Positions 48,369-57,554 are shown, numbered from the stretch's first letter. The stretch is 64,000 nt of DNA from Cohnella panacarvi Gsoil 349 (GCF_000515335.1 NZ_KI911563.1:2938936-3002935); one strand, 5' to 3'. Notes: a model not told the origin generated them from the sequence alone. Numbers and translations: made by a program.

Positions 48369-51207
48369 CGCGAATCGGCGATGGAGCCGTCTCATCTATA
48401 TAGTCGTTGTGCTTGCGCTTGTTAGCGGTATCATCGGATTTTTCGTTCGGACAGAAGGAGAAGCGTATGCCGCCCATCCGACGGGAGGACCGCGAGCGGC
48501 AGAAACGGACTTCCGCATTTCACATTACCATTTCGGCGATTCACCGCGAGATGCAAGCGGCACATTCGAATGGACGAAGCCAGGTGCACTGAGGGATTGG
48601 CCCACAATGCCTCCGCTTGGCTCAGAACCAGACAGGAACACGGAATACGTCTGGCTAGCGGGTAAAATTCCTGCACTGCCGGGGGACTCCAGTAAGCCCG
48701 ATCCTTATCTGCTGTTCTCCAACGCCCAATATGAATTCGAAGTGTATTCGGGCAAGGAACTGATCTATAAGCATGGAGATTTGGAGGACGGCCAAACCCC
48801 GGTTCTAACAGGCCATCCGGTATTCGTGCCGCTGGGAGAGCTTCCGCTTAATACACCGCTGTTCGTGCGAATCCAATCTATTCGGGATAACGTTCTGATC
48901 GGCAAAATCGGCCCCGTGCATTATGGCTCGCAAACGGAACTTAAGCTGGGATTGATTCGCAGCGATGCGATGAACGCTGCGGGCGTGCTCGTTTTTTTTA
49001 TCATCGGTTTTGTGGCGCTTCTCATGTATTTCGTAAGTCGGGACAGCAACGCGACGTTAACCTTCGCTCTATTTGCCTTGCTCATCAGCGTTAATCTGTT
49101 GCTTTCCTTGAAATCACCTCTCTTATTTGCGGATTATTCGGCTCTGTTGCCCTATATAGGCGAACCGCTGGGCGGCGCCATGGTGTATGTGTTTTCTTTA
49201 TACTTCATAGAGGTGCTGCGTCCTGCCTTCCCGGGTATCATTCGTACCGCTGGGCGAGTCTTATTGGCCGCAGGTCTGCTGATGCCCATTGGCAAGCTGC
49301 TTTTCCCCGGTCTGATGGAAACTTTTCACCAGGAGATTTCCATAGTCCGAAATATAGGCTTCTCGGTGCTGTGCGCGCTATGTCTGGCCGTTATTGTTGT
49401 CTCTATCCGCAAGGGGCTGAGTAGCGACGCTAAATGGTTTGTTGCGGGTTTTTCCTTGTATTTGATTGTTAATGTAATCGGGTTTCCTCTGCGTATGTAT
49501 ATCGAAAGCCGTCCGGACAGTCTGGCGATAGCTCCGCTTGCATTCGCCAAGCTGCTGCGTACCGGACTGGATTACTCCCTGCTTTTCAGCACGTTTTTCT
49601 TTGCTGTGATCTCGTTCAAGCGCTACATCGAAGTCTACCGGGCGACGCGCAGCTATGTCCAGCAGTTGTCAGACTGGAACGCAACATTGGAAATGAAGGT
49701 GAAGGAACGTACGCGATCGATTCGCAATTTGCTGGATCATGCGGGTCAGGGCTTTCTTACGCTGGATGAGCGGTTGATTGTTCAGGAAGAGTATAGCGAG
49801 GAATGCCGGCGTCTGTTCGGGCAAGAGATCGCTTACGCCAGTTTCGTAGAGTTGCTTTATCCAGAAAATGTCAGTGAACAGGCGCTTTATGCGGATATCC
49901 TTCATTCCGCTTTTGGAGGAGATGAACTGCAGCGTGAAGTATGCCTGACGCTTCTTCCGGCAGAGGCCGAGGTACAGAGCAGACGGGTTGCGCTGCAGTA
50001 TAAGTGGATACCCGGCTTTGAATCGTCCTCCGGCAATGTGATGGTGATCCTTAGCGATATTAGCGAGCAACGGCGGATGGAACGCCAGATTGCACATGAA
50101 AGACGTGTGCTGCATATGGTGGTCTGGGTTATTCGGCATTATCGGGATTTCAAAGAGATGGTCGAAGAATATCGCGTTTTCTTCTCGGAGGGTTTGGACA
50201 AGCTGCTGCTTCAAGAGCTTTCGGCCATGGAGAAATGGGCGGAGTTGAGCCGGATCGTCCACACGCTTAAAGGCAATTTTGCGCAATTCGACTTCATGCA
50301 TACGGCCGAGAGCTTGCATGAGCTTGAAACTCGGCTGGATGAATGGAAGATGCGGCTTGCAAGTCCTTATAAGGTAGAGGAACTGCTTCAGGCTTCTTTA
50401 TTCGAAGATTGGCTGCGGACTTTGCATCCGTTCGAATGGTTGGAGGAAGATTTGCAGCAGCTGCGCGAAATTCTGGGGGATCGTTTCGATACCGCGCAGG
50501 AGCTAGTGACCGTCGAGGCCGAGCGGTTGCGTCACCTCGAGCGCCAAGTGTATGCGACATTACCTAGCCCCGCGGCCCAGGCCATCGTTATCGAGCTGAA
50601 AAAGCTGCGGTATCGCCCGTTCAGGGAGCTGCTCGGCATGTATCCGGAGTACGCGGGAAAGCTGGCGGAAAGAACCGGCAAGGAAATTTATCCGGTCAGT
50701 ATCGTTGGCGGAGATTTTCTTGTAGACCCGGAGGTATATACCGAATTCGCGCGTTCTCTGGTCCATGTGTTTCGTAATATGGTCGACCATGGGATCGAAA
50801 CGCCAGAGGATCGGGCATCCGTTGGCAAGGACCGGCGTGGAACGATCCGGTGCGAATTGACCGAAGACGAACAAGGAATTCGAGTGCATTTGTCGAATAA
50901 TGGAAAAGAAATGAATTTGGATGAAATTAGAAGGCAAGCACTGAGCAACCAATTGTGTACGGTAGAGGAATGGGAGGCCATGTCGGCCTACGAGCAGCGA
51001 AAGTTGATTTTCCATGAAGGGTTCACAACGAAACATAATATCACCAGACTGTCGGGCCGGGGAATGGGACTATATGCTGTTCACAAGGCGGTGGAATCGC
51101 TGAGCGGGACGGTGCGTGTGGAGAGCTTGGCTGGCGAAGGGACAGCATTTCTCTTCGACTTGCCTTGGATTGGCCCGGGCGAAGCGCAAGTGCAGGATGC
51201 CGTTTGA
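48349..51207 (+). CDS. 7TMR-DISM sensor kinase with CheA-like HPt and ATPase domains
   Basis: A 952-aa membrane sensor. It has an N-terminal membrane helix, an extracellular domain (about 40-205, 7TMR-DISM extracellular type) and seven transmembrane helices (about 210-425). A coiled coil and a PAS-like region (about 440-580) follow, then an HPt/P1 domain with His near residue 636 (SRIVHTLKGNFAQF). A CheA-type ATPase ends the protein (NMVDHGIETPEDRASVGKDRRG near 807, GRGMGLYAV near 903). It lacks a standard HisKA dimerisation domain. The start overlaps the REC-STAS stop. It should sense an external small molecule and phosphorylate the REC-STAS protein. Confidence 0.88.
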   Translation: MMKSSGNANRRWSRLIYIVVVLALVSGIIGFFVRTEGEAYAAHPTGGPRAAETDFRISHYHFGDSPRDASGTFEWTKPGALRDWPTMPPLGSEPDRNTEYVWLAGKIPALPGDSSKPDPYLLFSNAQYEFEVYSGKELIYKHGDLEDGQTPVLTGHPVFVPLGELPLNTPLFVRIQSIRDNVLIGKIGPVHYGSQTELKLGLIRSDAMNAAGVLVFFIIGFVALLMYFVSRDSNATLTFALFALLISVNLLLSLKSPLLFADYSALLPYIGEPLGGAMVYVFSLYFIEVLRPAFPGIIRTAGRVLLAAGLLMPIGKLLFPGLMETFHQEISIVRNIGFSVLCALCLAVIVVSIRKGLSSDAKWFVAGFSLYLIVNVIGFPLRMYIESRPDSLAIAPLAFAKLLRTGLDYSLLFSTFFFAVISFKRYIEVYRATRSYVQQLSDWNATLEMKVKERTRSIRNLLDHAGQGFLTLDERLIVQEEYSEECRRLFGQEIAYASFVELLYPENVSEQALYADILHSAFGGDELQREVCLTLLPAEAEVQSRRVALQYKWIPGFESSSGNVMVILSDISEQRRMERQIAHERRVLHMVVWVIRHYRDFKEMVEEYRVFFSEGLDKLLLQELSAMEKWAELSRIVHTLKGNFAQFDFMHTAESLHELETRLDEWKMRLASPYKVEELLQASLFEDWLRTLHPFEWLEEDLQQLREILGDRFDTAQELVTVEAERLRHLERQVYATLPSPAAQAIVIELKKLRYRPFRELLGMYPEYAGKLAERTGKEIYPVSIVGGDFLVDPEVYTEFARSLVHVFRNMVDHGIETPEDRASVGKDRRGTIRCELTEDEQGIRVHLSNNGKEMNLDEIRRQALSNQLCTVEEWEAMSAYEQRKLIFHEGFTTKHNITRLSGRGMGLYAVHKAVESLSGTVRVESLAGEGTAFLFDLPWIGPGEAQVQDAV

Positions 51208-51228
51208 TATAGGAAAGGGCTGCTGTTC

Positions 51229-51915
51229 ATGAGAAAAGTTCTGGTCGTGGAAGATGAAGCGGGCATATCCGTCGTGCTGAAGGCGTATTTGGCAAAGGCA
51301 GGATACGTCGTAGAGCAGGCATTCGACGGGGAGCGTGCCATGGCTTTGTTCGACGAATGGAAGCCCGATCTTGTGCTGCTCGATGTGATGCTGCCCGACA
51401 TGGACGGCTGGTCGATTCTACAACGCATTCGGGAGCGAAGCAGTTGCGCAGTCATTATGCTGACCGCGCTGGATGACATTCAGAACCGGCTGGTGGGGCT
51501 GGATGGGGGCGCAGATGATTACATGGGCAAGCCTTTTGTCGGTGAAGAGGTGGTTTCGCGCGTACAGGCGGTGCTGAGGCGATTGCCTCAAGTACAGACG
51601 GAGGATGCCGCGATATTCGGAAGTTTAAAAATTGATTATTCTGCTTGCGAAGTCACCTTGAATGGACAGCCCGTACGTCTCACGCCGCGAGATTTGTCGC
51701 TGCTTATGTTTCTGACGCGTCATCCTAATCGAACCTTTGATCGCGAGCATTTAATCAGCAGCGTATGGGGGATGGATTATGAAGGGAGCGATCGCGCGGT
51801 AGACCTGGCCGTGAAGCGCATACGGCAATCCCTTGCCGAATGGCCGAATGAAGAGGGAGACCTGATCACCTACCGACGAATGGGGTATCAATTCCATGTC
51901 AGCAATGGGTCGTAA
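51229..51915 (+). CDS. OmpR-family response regulator
   Basis: A 228-aa regulator with a receiver domain (VLVVEDEAGISVV, LVLLDVMLPDMDGW, MLTALDD, MGKPF) and a winged-helix output (LTPRDLSLLMFLTRHPNRTFDREHLISSVWG...DLAVKRIRQSL). It starts 21 nt after the sensor kinase and overlaps the next kinase by 20 nt, so it is paired with the latter. AGGAAAGGG RBS. Confidence 0.92.
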   Translation: MRKVLVVEDEAGISVVLKAYLAKAGYVVEQAFDGERAMALFDEWKPDLVLLDVMLPDMDGWSILQRIRERSSCAVIMLTALDDIQNRLVGLDGGADDYMGKPFVGEEVVSRVQAVLRRLPQVQTEDAAIFGSLKIDYSACEVTLNGQPVRLTPRDLSLLMFLTRHPNRTFDREHLISSVWGMDYEGSDRAVDLAVKRIRQSLAEWPNEEGDLITYRRMGYQFHVSNGS

Positions 51916-53338
51916 AGGATTGGTCCGCTACTGGACCATCCGCTATTTTATCGTTCTGATCGCCAGTATGGCGCTGGTGGGCGTATTGTTGATCTTGTTC
52001 GTCCAATGGGACCTGCAACGTAGTCAACGTCAGGGCATGCAGCGGATGAGCGGCGTTATAGCAGATGCCTGGGCGAAAGGTACGTTGCCGCATGGGGCGC
52101 TGCTCGGGCATTGGCTCGATACACGGACGGGGGAACTTGGGCTAAACGGCCGCTCCGTAATGATGGTGCTGGATGATCAGGGAGAGCCCGTCATGAAATT
52201 CCCACCCGCCATGCCGCAAGAAGCGGATCAAATTGCAGGATTGCGGGAGCAGATTATAACGGGACCGGGAGTGCCGCATTTTCTTACCCTTGAACCCCAC
52301 CTTAATAATGCTCCCTATCTGGTGGCTGTACACCCCTTGCCAGACAGACAAGCGTACATCCTACTTCTGTTGCCTAAAGAGATTTCCTATGGTAGTTTTT
52401 TGCAATTTCGCCTTCCCAGGTTAATTCTGGCTAGTCTGGTTCTCTTGACGGGCTGGGGGATTGTCTATGCACTGACACGGACCCTAGTCAAGCCGATCCG
52501 TGAGGTGGCAGGAGCCGCTCAACAGGTTGTGGCAGGAAACTACGACGTGAAGTTGAACAAAAATTATCGCGAGAAGGAAATTTATGAGCTGGTAGCTGCC
52601 TTCAAGGAGATGGCCGATCGGTTGAAACGGCTGGAGGCGCTTCGGACGCAGCTGCTTGCCGGAGTAACGCATGAACTCAAAACGCCGGTCACTTCGATCA
52701 GCGGATTGGTGCAAGCCGTTAAGGGCGGGGTTGTTACCGGTCCGGAGGCAGAGACATTCCTGGAGATGTGCTTGAAAGAAAGTTATCGTCTGCAGAACAT
52801 GGTGGAGGATCTGCTCGATTTCAATAGCTTCGCGGCAGGTACAATGTCCGTGACGATGGAACCCTGCGATCTGAATAAAGCTGTTCGGGAAATTGCCATG
52901 CGTTGGCAGTATGGTCAGGAAGGGCACAAGGTTCGGTTAAACGTCGAAACGGCGGGGGACGGCCCCGACTGGATGACCCCGACCGATCCGATTCGTCTGG
53001 AGCAGATTCTGGTGAATTTGTTCAACAACGCAAGAGATGCCATGGATCCGGATGGTGTTATCCACGTCAGACTTGAACGTGGAGCAGGCACGCCAGGTTT
53101 GCTCATTCGGGTGGCGGATACGGGGCGAGGCATTCCCCCGGGAGAACAAGTCGATGTGGTTGAGCCGTTTTATCGCGGCAACGGAAAGAAGCAGCGCGTT
53201 CGCGGGCTTGGGCTTGGCCTTCCGTTTAGCCGGCTGATCGCACGCAACCTCGGAGGAGATCTTGTGTTGACCAGTAGTTCCCCTAATGGGACCACGTTTA
53301 CTGTTGTTTTGCCAGAAACCATGGAGAGGCCCGACTGA
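51896..53338 (+). CDS. Sensor histidine kinase
   Basis: A 480-aa kinase. The first membrane helix (about 15-35), extracellular part (about 36-170) and second helix (about 175-195) are followed by HAMP (about 196-250), HisKA with His in AGVTHELKTPVTSI and HATPase_c (N box NLFNNARDAM, G1 VADTGRGIPPG, G2 GLGLGLPFS). It is the last gene of the operon. A short hairpin (53426) ends the transcript. Confidence 0.92.
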   Translation: MSAMGRKGLVRYWTIRYFIVLIASMALVGVLLILFVQWDLQRSQRQGMQRMSGVIADAWAKGTLPHGALLGHWLDTRTGELGLNGRSVMMVLDDQGEPVMKFPPAMPQEADQIAGLREQIITGPGVPHFLTLEPHLNNAPYLVAVHPLPDRQAYILLLLPKEISYGSFLQFRLPRLILASLVLLTGWGIVYALTRTLVKPIREVAGAAQQVVAGNYDVKLNKNYREKEIYELVAAFKEMADRLKRLEALRTQLLAGVTHELKTPVTSISGLVQAVKGGVVTGPEAETFLEMCLKESYRLQNMVEDLLDFNSFAAGTMSVTMEPCDLNKAVREIAMRWQYGQEGHKVRLNVETAGDGPDWMTPTDPIRLEQILVNLFNNARDAMDPDGVIHVRLERGAGTPGLLIRVADTGRGIPPGEQVDVVEPFYRGNGKKQRVRGLGLGLPFSRLIARNLGGDLVLTSSSPNGTTFTVVLPETMERPD

Positions 53339-53425
53339 CAACTGTGTCTTCTTATCGCGGACTCGTACAGCGCAAAACATTCGACAAGCGCTTCTACGCT
53401 TCACTAATCGGCCATGATTAAAGGA

Positions 53426-53450
53426 CCATCCAGTAAAAGGATGGCCTAAA
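53426..53450 (+). terminator. Short hairpin after the operon
   Basis: CCATCC-AGTAAAA-GGATGG, 87 nt after the kinase stop. It has no T-tract and lies directly against the att arm at 53448. Confidence 0.45.
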
Positions 53451-53477
53451 AACTTGCCGTTACAGACAACGTTACGG
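53448..53477 (+). repeat. att9 half-site fused to the MMPL fragment
   Basis: AAAAACTTGCCGTTACAGAC (53448-53467) is identical to the left arm of att5 (23191-23210). ACGTTACGG follows, as in the left edge of att3. The core (AGAACCGTATCAC) is missing; MMPL coding sequence begins instead. Confidence 0.65.
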
Positions 53478-54027
53478 CGGCGTTACGCCGAAGCTAGTCG
53501 ATGAACGTGAAGCGAATAACCGAGACATAATCGTAATCGTTGCACTTGAAACGTTACTCATACTCGTCTTGTTGTTCGTATTGACCAAATCGGCTAGAAT
53601 GTCGGCGTACATGATGGCTACGATTCTGATCTCATTCGTATCGGCATTAGGAATCGGTATATTCCTGATCGACGTATTGTTCGGGTATGATGCGGTAAGC
53701 ACGCGCGTTCCCGTGTATTCCTTCATCTTCTTGGTCGCGCTCGGAATCGACTACAATATTATTCTTGTGTCACGCTTCCTGGAGGAACGCAAGGCGCGTA
53801 AAGCGAAGGAAGCACTAGAGATTGCGATTCGCAATACGGGCGGCGTCATCTCATCGGCCGGTCTAGTATTAGCGGCAACGTTCGCAGCATTAATGACGAT
53901 GCCTATCGCGGATTTGTTCGTATTCGGTTTCATTGTTGCGATCGGAATTCTGATGGATACCTTCTTGGTTCGCGGGATGCTGTTACCGGCGGTAATCTTA
54001 TTGTTCGAGAAGGATAAGGCGAAGTAA
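53473..54027 (+). pseudogene. Truncated MMPL-family transporter (C-terminal end only)
   Basis: About 184 codons encode the last four to five helices of an MMPL/YdfJ-type transporter: GGVTPKLVDEREANNRDIIV, LGIDYNIILVSRFLEERKA, NTGGVISSAGLVLAATF, VRGMLLPAVILLF. A complete member is over 700 aa. The frame opens right at the att half-site, without start codon or RBS, so the 5' part was removed at that junction. Confidence 0.82.
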
Positions 54028-54096
54028 GCTGACAAGTGCAGAGACATAGACAACCCATCTTTGTCTCTGCATGGCTATAGCGAGGGGGGGATTGAG

Positions 54097-54373
54097 CTGA
54101 GGAGAATCATCGTCATTGATGACGACAAGAACATCCTGCAGCTCGCTCGTGGGCATTCATCTAACACGTCAAGGATATCGGGTGTTAGAAGCAAGTAACG
54201 CCGCAGAAGCCTTGGAAATGCTGGAGAAGGAAGTGCCTGATCTGGCTGTCGTTGACGTTATGATGCCCGGTATGGATGGCATTGAATTAACCAGAATCTT
54301 AAGTCAAGACTACGGTATTCCCGTAATTCTCTTAACGGCAAGAGGTGTAGGATGCCGACATGGATTATTTTAG
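54097..54373 (+). pseudogene. Response regulator, frameshifted and truncated
   Basis: RRIIVIDDDKNILQL starts a receiver domain; the frame is broken by a duplicated CTCG near 54145. The following frame continues HLTRQGYRVLEASNAAEALEM, DLAVVDVMMPGMDGIEL and IPVILLTARG, then ends in nonsense (VGCRHGLF). The rest of the receiver and the DNA-binding domain are gone. GGGGGG precedes the possible CTG start. Confidence 0.72.
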
Positions 54374-54512
54374 TCAATTTTACTTATTAGTAAAAAAAGG
54401 ACTTTTGTTGGATTGAAGCTAAAATTATGGGTGATAGGATTGTGATTGGAGGAGCCAGGATGAAATGATTTCAACTTGACTTCCCAATCAATCGTACTGG
54501 AGGATTTTCGGG

Positions 54513-55049
54513 ATGAAACGTAAGATGTTTATGTCGTTTGTCATGATTATCATAATGGCACTGGGCTTGCTGGGGCAAGCGGTTGCAGCCAAGGATTTTG
54601 CGTTCTCGCAGATTGGAAACGGTGCTAATACTTCCATTCTTCAGCCACCGTCGGGGGTTCTGGGAGGGGCTCCGGGAATGTGTTCCTATTCCAGTTCAAA
54701 TTATAAAGATGTTACATTCCGATGTGCACTAGACGTTCAATATTATCCGTATGGTTTCTTTGCAATAGGCAGCAGGTCATTCGATCTGAAAATATTAGAT
54801 GAAAATTGTATTGAGTTGCGTAGAGAAGTTGATAGGCATACGAGACTCTATAAGGTCTATCGTTCTGGATTGGATGGGTTTCTGGATGAAATCAATAGGA
54901 CCTATGTAACATGGGACGAACTCATTGAGTATGGGAAACAAAATGGCCGAATAGGCTTGTATTCAAGAACTGTCATATCTGACTGGAAACTTGTACAGTA
55001 TAGTCTCCAATATATTAATACATTAATTGATCCTATGATTAACCCGTAA
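54513..55049 (+). CDS. Hypothetical secreted protein
   Basis: A 178-aa protein with a signal peptide (about residues 1-26, MFMSFVMIIIMALGLLGQAVAA). The mature part contains two Cys (MCSYSSSN and FRCALDV) and a helical C-terminus. No family is recognised. CTGGAGG precedes the ATG. It stands alone between the broken regulator and an IS remnant. Confidence 0.65.
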   Translation: MKRKMFMSFVMIIIMALGLLGQAVAAKDFAFSQIGNGANTSILQPPSGVLGGAPGMCSYSSSNYKDVTFRCALDVQYYPYGFFAIGSRSFDLKILDENCIELRREVDRHTRLYKVYRSGLDGFLDEINRTYVTWDELIEYGKQNGRIGLYSRTVISDWKLVQYSLQYINTLIDPMINP

Positions 55050-55105
55050 CCTAGAGAACAAACGTATGTCGAAGCTTTGGAATCCTAATGCCTCGCGTGA
55101 ACTGG

Positions 55106-55378
55106 TCAAGAGGTCGTTGTACAAGTGAGATTTTCAAACGTTTCAGACTTTAGCGTGGAATGAAAAGATTCGATTGGGGCATTATCAGCGGGCGTTCCCT
55201 TAGGGGGCATGCTCATGGTAATGCCTTTTTCCTTTACCGCCTTCTGGAACGCAGATGACGTGTACACAGCGCGGAGAATCATATCATCAGTGAAAGGGAT
55301 AGCTCTTACACGTTGAAAAATGTGGTCGTGGTGTCGGGCATTACTTGGCACTGGCGACCCGTTTTTTGTTCTGTTCGC
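55106..55378 (-). pseudogene. IS3-family OrfB remnant
   Basis: The minus strand reads SNARHHDHIFQRVRAIPFTD, then MSMPPKGTPADNAPIESFHS and LKSETFENL, the catalytic-core end of an IS150-type OrfB (APIESFHSTLKSE surrounds the final Glu of DDE). Only about 80 codons remain. The rest of 55050-55490 holds no gene apart from the leader of the VOC gene. Confidence 0.8.
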
Positions 55379-55490
55379 TAACTTCGTAATCAGTTATGCC
55401 AATAAGGCGTCTTTGCTTACCCGTATCTTTTTATGGATTTTTATCGTTAATAGATTAAAAATAAAGTTAAAGGAGAGTGTTTGATCAAAT

Positions 55491-55913
55491 ATGGGAAAAA
55501 TCATCTCGTTTGTATCTAGCATTTTTATTCCTGTGACCGATATCGCTCGTTCGGAGGAGTGGTACGTTCGAATGTTCGATCTGGAGAAGGTGGAGCAGAC
55601 CGATTATCGAGTCGCTTTCGCGTTCCCTAACGCTCAAACCTTGGTTTTATTATGGAAAGTGGACAAACCGCAGCCCATCCAATTCGACACCGGTAAACAC
55701 CAGATGCCTTATTTCAATTTCACCTCGTACGACATTAACCATTCGTATAGAGAGCTTAAGGCGAAGGGGGCAAAATTAAGCGAAATCTATAAAGAGGATG
55801 GACACACGTTTTTCAAAGCATTCGATCCAGACGGAAATCCCGTCGATATTGTGGAAGAGACGGGGCAAACGCCGTATTTTGCCCACAAAAATCATTTTAG
55901 GGAGCAGCCATAG
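55491..55913 (+). CDS. VOC-family (glyoxalase-like) protein
   Basis: A 140-aa protein with the glyoxalase/VOC pattern: FIPVTDIARSEEWYVRMFDLEKVEQ, then DPDGNPVDIVEE near the end. The metal ligands expected of VOC enzymes are only partly present, so it could be an enzyme or a binding protein. RBS AAAGGAGAG. Its stop overlaps the GTG start of the sigma-factor gene. Confidence 0.82.
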   Translation: MGKIISFVSSIFIPVTDIARSEEWYVRMFDLEKVEQTDYRVAFAFPNAQTLVLLWKVDKPQPIQFDTGKHQMPYFNFTSYDINHSYRELKAKGAKLSEIYKEDGHTFFKAFDPDGNPVDIVEETGQTPYFAHKNHFREQP

Positions 55914-56689
55914 TGCCGCAAGGGGACCGTTCGGAGGCGGGATATGAGACGTTTGCGGAGATGACGCTTCCGCTGCAAAGCGATCTAAGACGGTATTGTT
56001 TGGCTAAAGCGGGCTCGGCGTGGGATGCGGACGATTTGCTGCAGGAGTCTCTGATTAAAGCCTATCGCTGGCATATTCGATTTCCGAACAGGGAAATTAC
56101 GAAGCCTTTCTTGTTTCGAATCGCCGCCAACGCGTGGGTGGATATTTGCCGCAGCCGTAAATTTCAGCCTCTGGTCGGACAATTCGAGGAGCAAAGCGGT
56201 TCTTATGACGAATGGAGCAAATGGGATGTCCGGGAGGCGCTTGAGCTGTTGTCCGATCGGCTCGAACCCAAGCAGGTCGTGCTTATTTTGCTGATCGACG
56301 TATTTCACTTTACCGCGAAGGAAACGGGAATGCTGTTCAGACAATCCGAGGGTTCGGTCAAGGCGGCTCTGAAACGGGCGAGGACGAGGCTGAAGACGGC
56401 TGTTGAACGCCATCCCGAATATTGGGATGATTCCGTGCTTACTGCTCCGCGCGGCGGACTTAGCATCGAGGTATTCGAAGCGTTAGTAGACGGGTTTCGC
56501 CGCGCAGACCCTTTTGCCATATTCCGGTCGTACCATACGATGATTGATGAAGGGGCTCAAGTGGATCGGATCGAATTGCGCGGAAACACGCTTTATTTTA
56601 CGATCATAGATCCCGACGGCCATGTATTGATGTTAACCGGGAAGCTGCCATTGCAAGATGGACGGCATCATTCGGACTTCGAGGAGTGA
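55913..56689 (+). CDS. ECF-type sigma factor with C-terminal extension
   Basis: A 258-aa sigma-70 family protein. Region 2 is DADDLLQESLIKAYRWHIRF and FLFRIAANAWVDICRSRKF. Region 4 is LEPKQVVLILLIDVFHFTAKETGMLFRQSEGSVKAALKRARTRL. About 80 residues follow (LVDGFRRADPFAIFRSYHTM, FTIIDPDGHVLML), resembling the SnoaL-like extension of ECF41/SigJ-type factors that modulates activity. It is coupled to the VOC gene (1-nt overlap) and followed directly by a DinB gene. Confidence 0.88.
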   Translation: MPQGDRSEAGYETFAEMTLPLQSDLRRYCLAKAGSAWDADDLLQESLIKAYRWHIRFPNREITKPFLFRIAANAWVDICRSRKFQPLVGQFEEQSGSYDEWSKWDVREALELLSDRLEPKQVVLILLIDVFHFTAKETGMLFRQSEGSVKAALKRARTRLKTAVERHPEYWDDSVLTAPRGGLSIEVFEALVDGFRRADPFAIFRSYHTMIDEGAQVDRIELRGNTLYFTIIDPDGHVLMLTGKLPLQDGRHHSDFEE

Positions 56690-56695
56690 TTGCGG

Positions 56696-57187
56696 TTGTT
56701 TAATCTGTGGCAACAATACGATTGGATCAGATCCGCTAGACAAGTGATGCTTGCGTTCTTGGAGGAGCTTCCTCCTCGAATGTTGCATCAACCGGTTTCC
56801 GGATTCGGGCGTGGAACGATCATTCGAACCCACCTTCATGTCGTTGATTGTTATAGGTATTGGCTGGAGTCGTTCGCGTTCCGGAAATTAAATGATCATT
56901 GGGATGTGTCCGTACACGAGACTGCCGACGTGAAGTTCGTCCGTAAGAGATTTGCGGAGGCGGATGAACTGGTGCAACGGTTCTTTCACGAATTTGACGA
57001 TCGTTGGTCTGAACCGATCGAGCAAGACGAGAGCTGGGAGGGTTACCCGAAGGAACCTACTCCATTGTTGCTGTTAACGCATACGGAGACGCACGAATTT
57101 CATCACAGAGGTCAAATCTTAACGATGGCGAGACACCTGGGTTACCCGCCTCCTGCAGACGATCGTTTAGGCGGACTGTTTACTTAA
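56696..57187 (+). CDS. DinB-family protein
   Basis: A 163-aa four-helix-bundle protein of the DinB/YfiT-like metalloenzyme superfamily. The metal-ligand His are in THLHVVDCYRYWLES and HTETHEFHHRGQILTMARHLG. Members are thiol S-transferases or of unknown activity. The start TTG 56696 follows GAGGAG; TTG 56690 is an alternative. It is probably co-transcribed with the sigma factor. Confidence 0.85.
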   Translation: MFNLWQQYDWIRSARQVMLAFLEELPPRMLHQPVSGFGRGTIIRTHLHVVDCYRYWLESFAFRKLNDHWDVSVHETADVKFVRKRFAEADELVQRFFHEFDDRWSEPIEQDESWEGYPKEPTPLLLLTHTETHEFHHRGQILTMARHLGYPPPADDRLGGLFT

Positions 57188-57510
57188 TCCCCATAGGATG
57201 AGGACTCAGCCGTATTCGACTTTGCCAATATGAGCATTAATTTGCTTGATGTTGCCGCGGCGCGGGACCTCATCGCACCTGAAGCGGTCGCAAACCAGGA
57301 GGCCGGGTCGCGGTTCCAATTCACCATCCGAATGCTATTTTTTGTGATGACAATAGCAGAAGCGACTTTGGATTTCTCTGTCTTTGAATCACGATAATAC
57401 CCAATTTGGGTGGTGTTCAAATAGTTGAAGGAATGAACATGTTTATATATCGCAGTTTCAACGATCATTCCCATTTCCGTAGGGTCAGTCAGTACTTCTT
57501 CTCCGATCAT
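57184..57510 (-). pseudogene. DUF4143-type ATPase C-terminal remnant
   Basis: The 108-codon frame starts MIGEEVLTDPTEMGMIVETAIYKHVHSFNYL and continues QIGYYRDSKTEK, as in the DUF4143 C-terminal part of P-loop ATPases. After this the sequence (SAIVITKNSIRMVNWNRDPA) does not match the family. No ATPase domain precedes it. It appears to be a truncated or fused fragment. Confidence 0.55.
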
Positions 57511-57554
57511 TAATACTGCATTCCGATACCGGTTGTTCCGGACCCGGTACAGGA

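Larger units (their letters stand above)
43249..53467. mobile_element. Cassette H: biosynthesis-and-sensing operon between att8 and a half-site
   Basis: A 10-kb GC-richer segment with eight overlapping or abutting genes, no recombinase, an att copy at its left and an att arm at its right. Whether it is part of the mobile array or native chromosome captured by it cannot be decided from the sequence. Confidence 0.55.
4676..53477. mobile_element. Composite SCC-like island at rlmH: tandem att-bounded cassettes
   Basis: Eight copies of a 20-21-bp site equal to the rlmH 3' end, plus one half-site, divide this span into cassettes A to H. Two carry large serine recombinases (A and F) and the rest carry only cargo. 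Staphylococcal SCC elements use Ccr serine recombinases to insert at exactly this place in rlmH, so the analogy is direct. The recombinases here are not assigned to the Ccr A/B/C types from sequence alone. The right chromosomal boundary is not certain; the last recognisable att arm is at 53448-53477. Confidence 0.85.
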
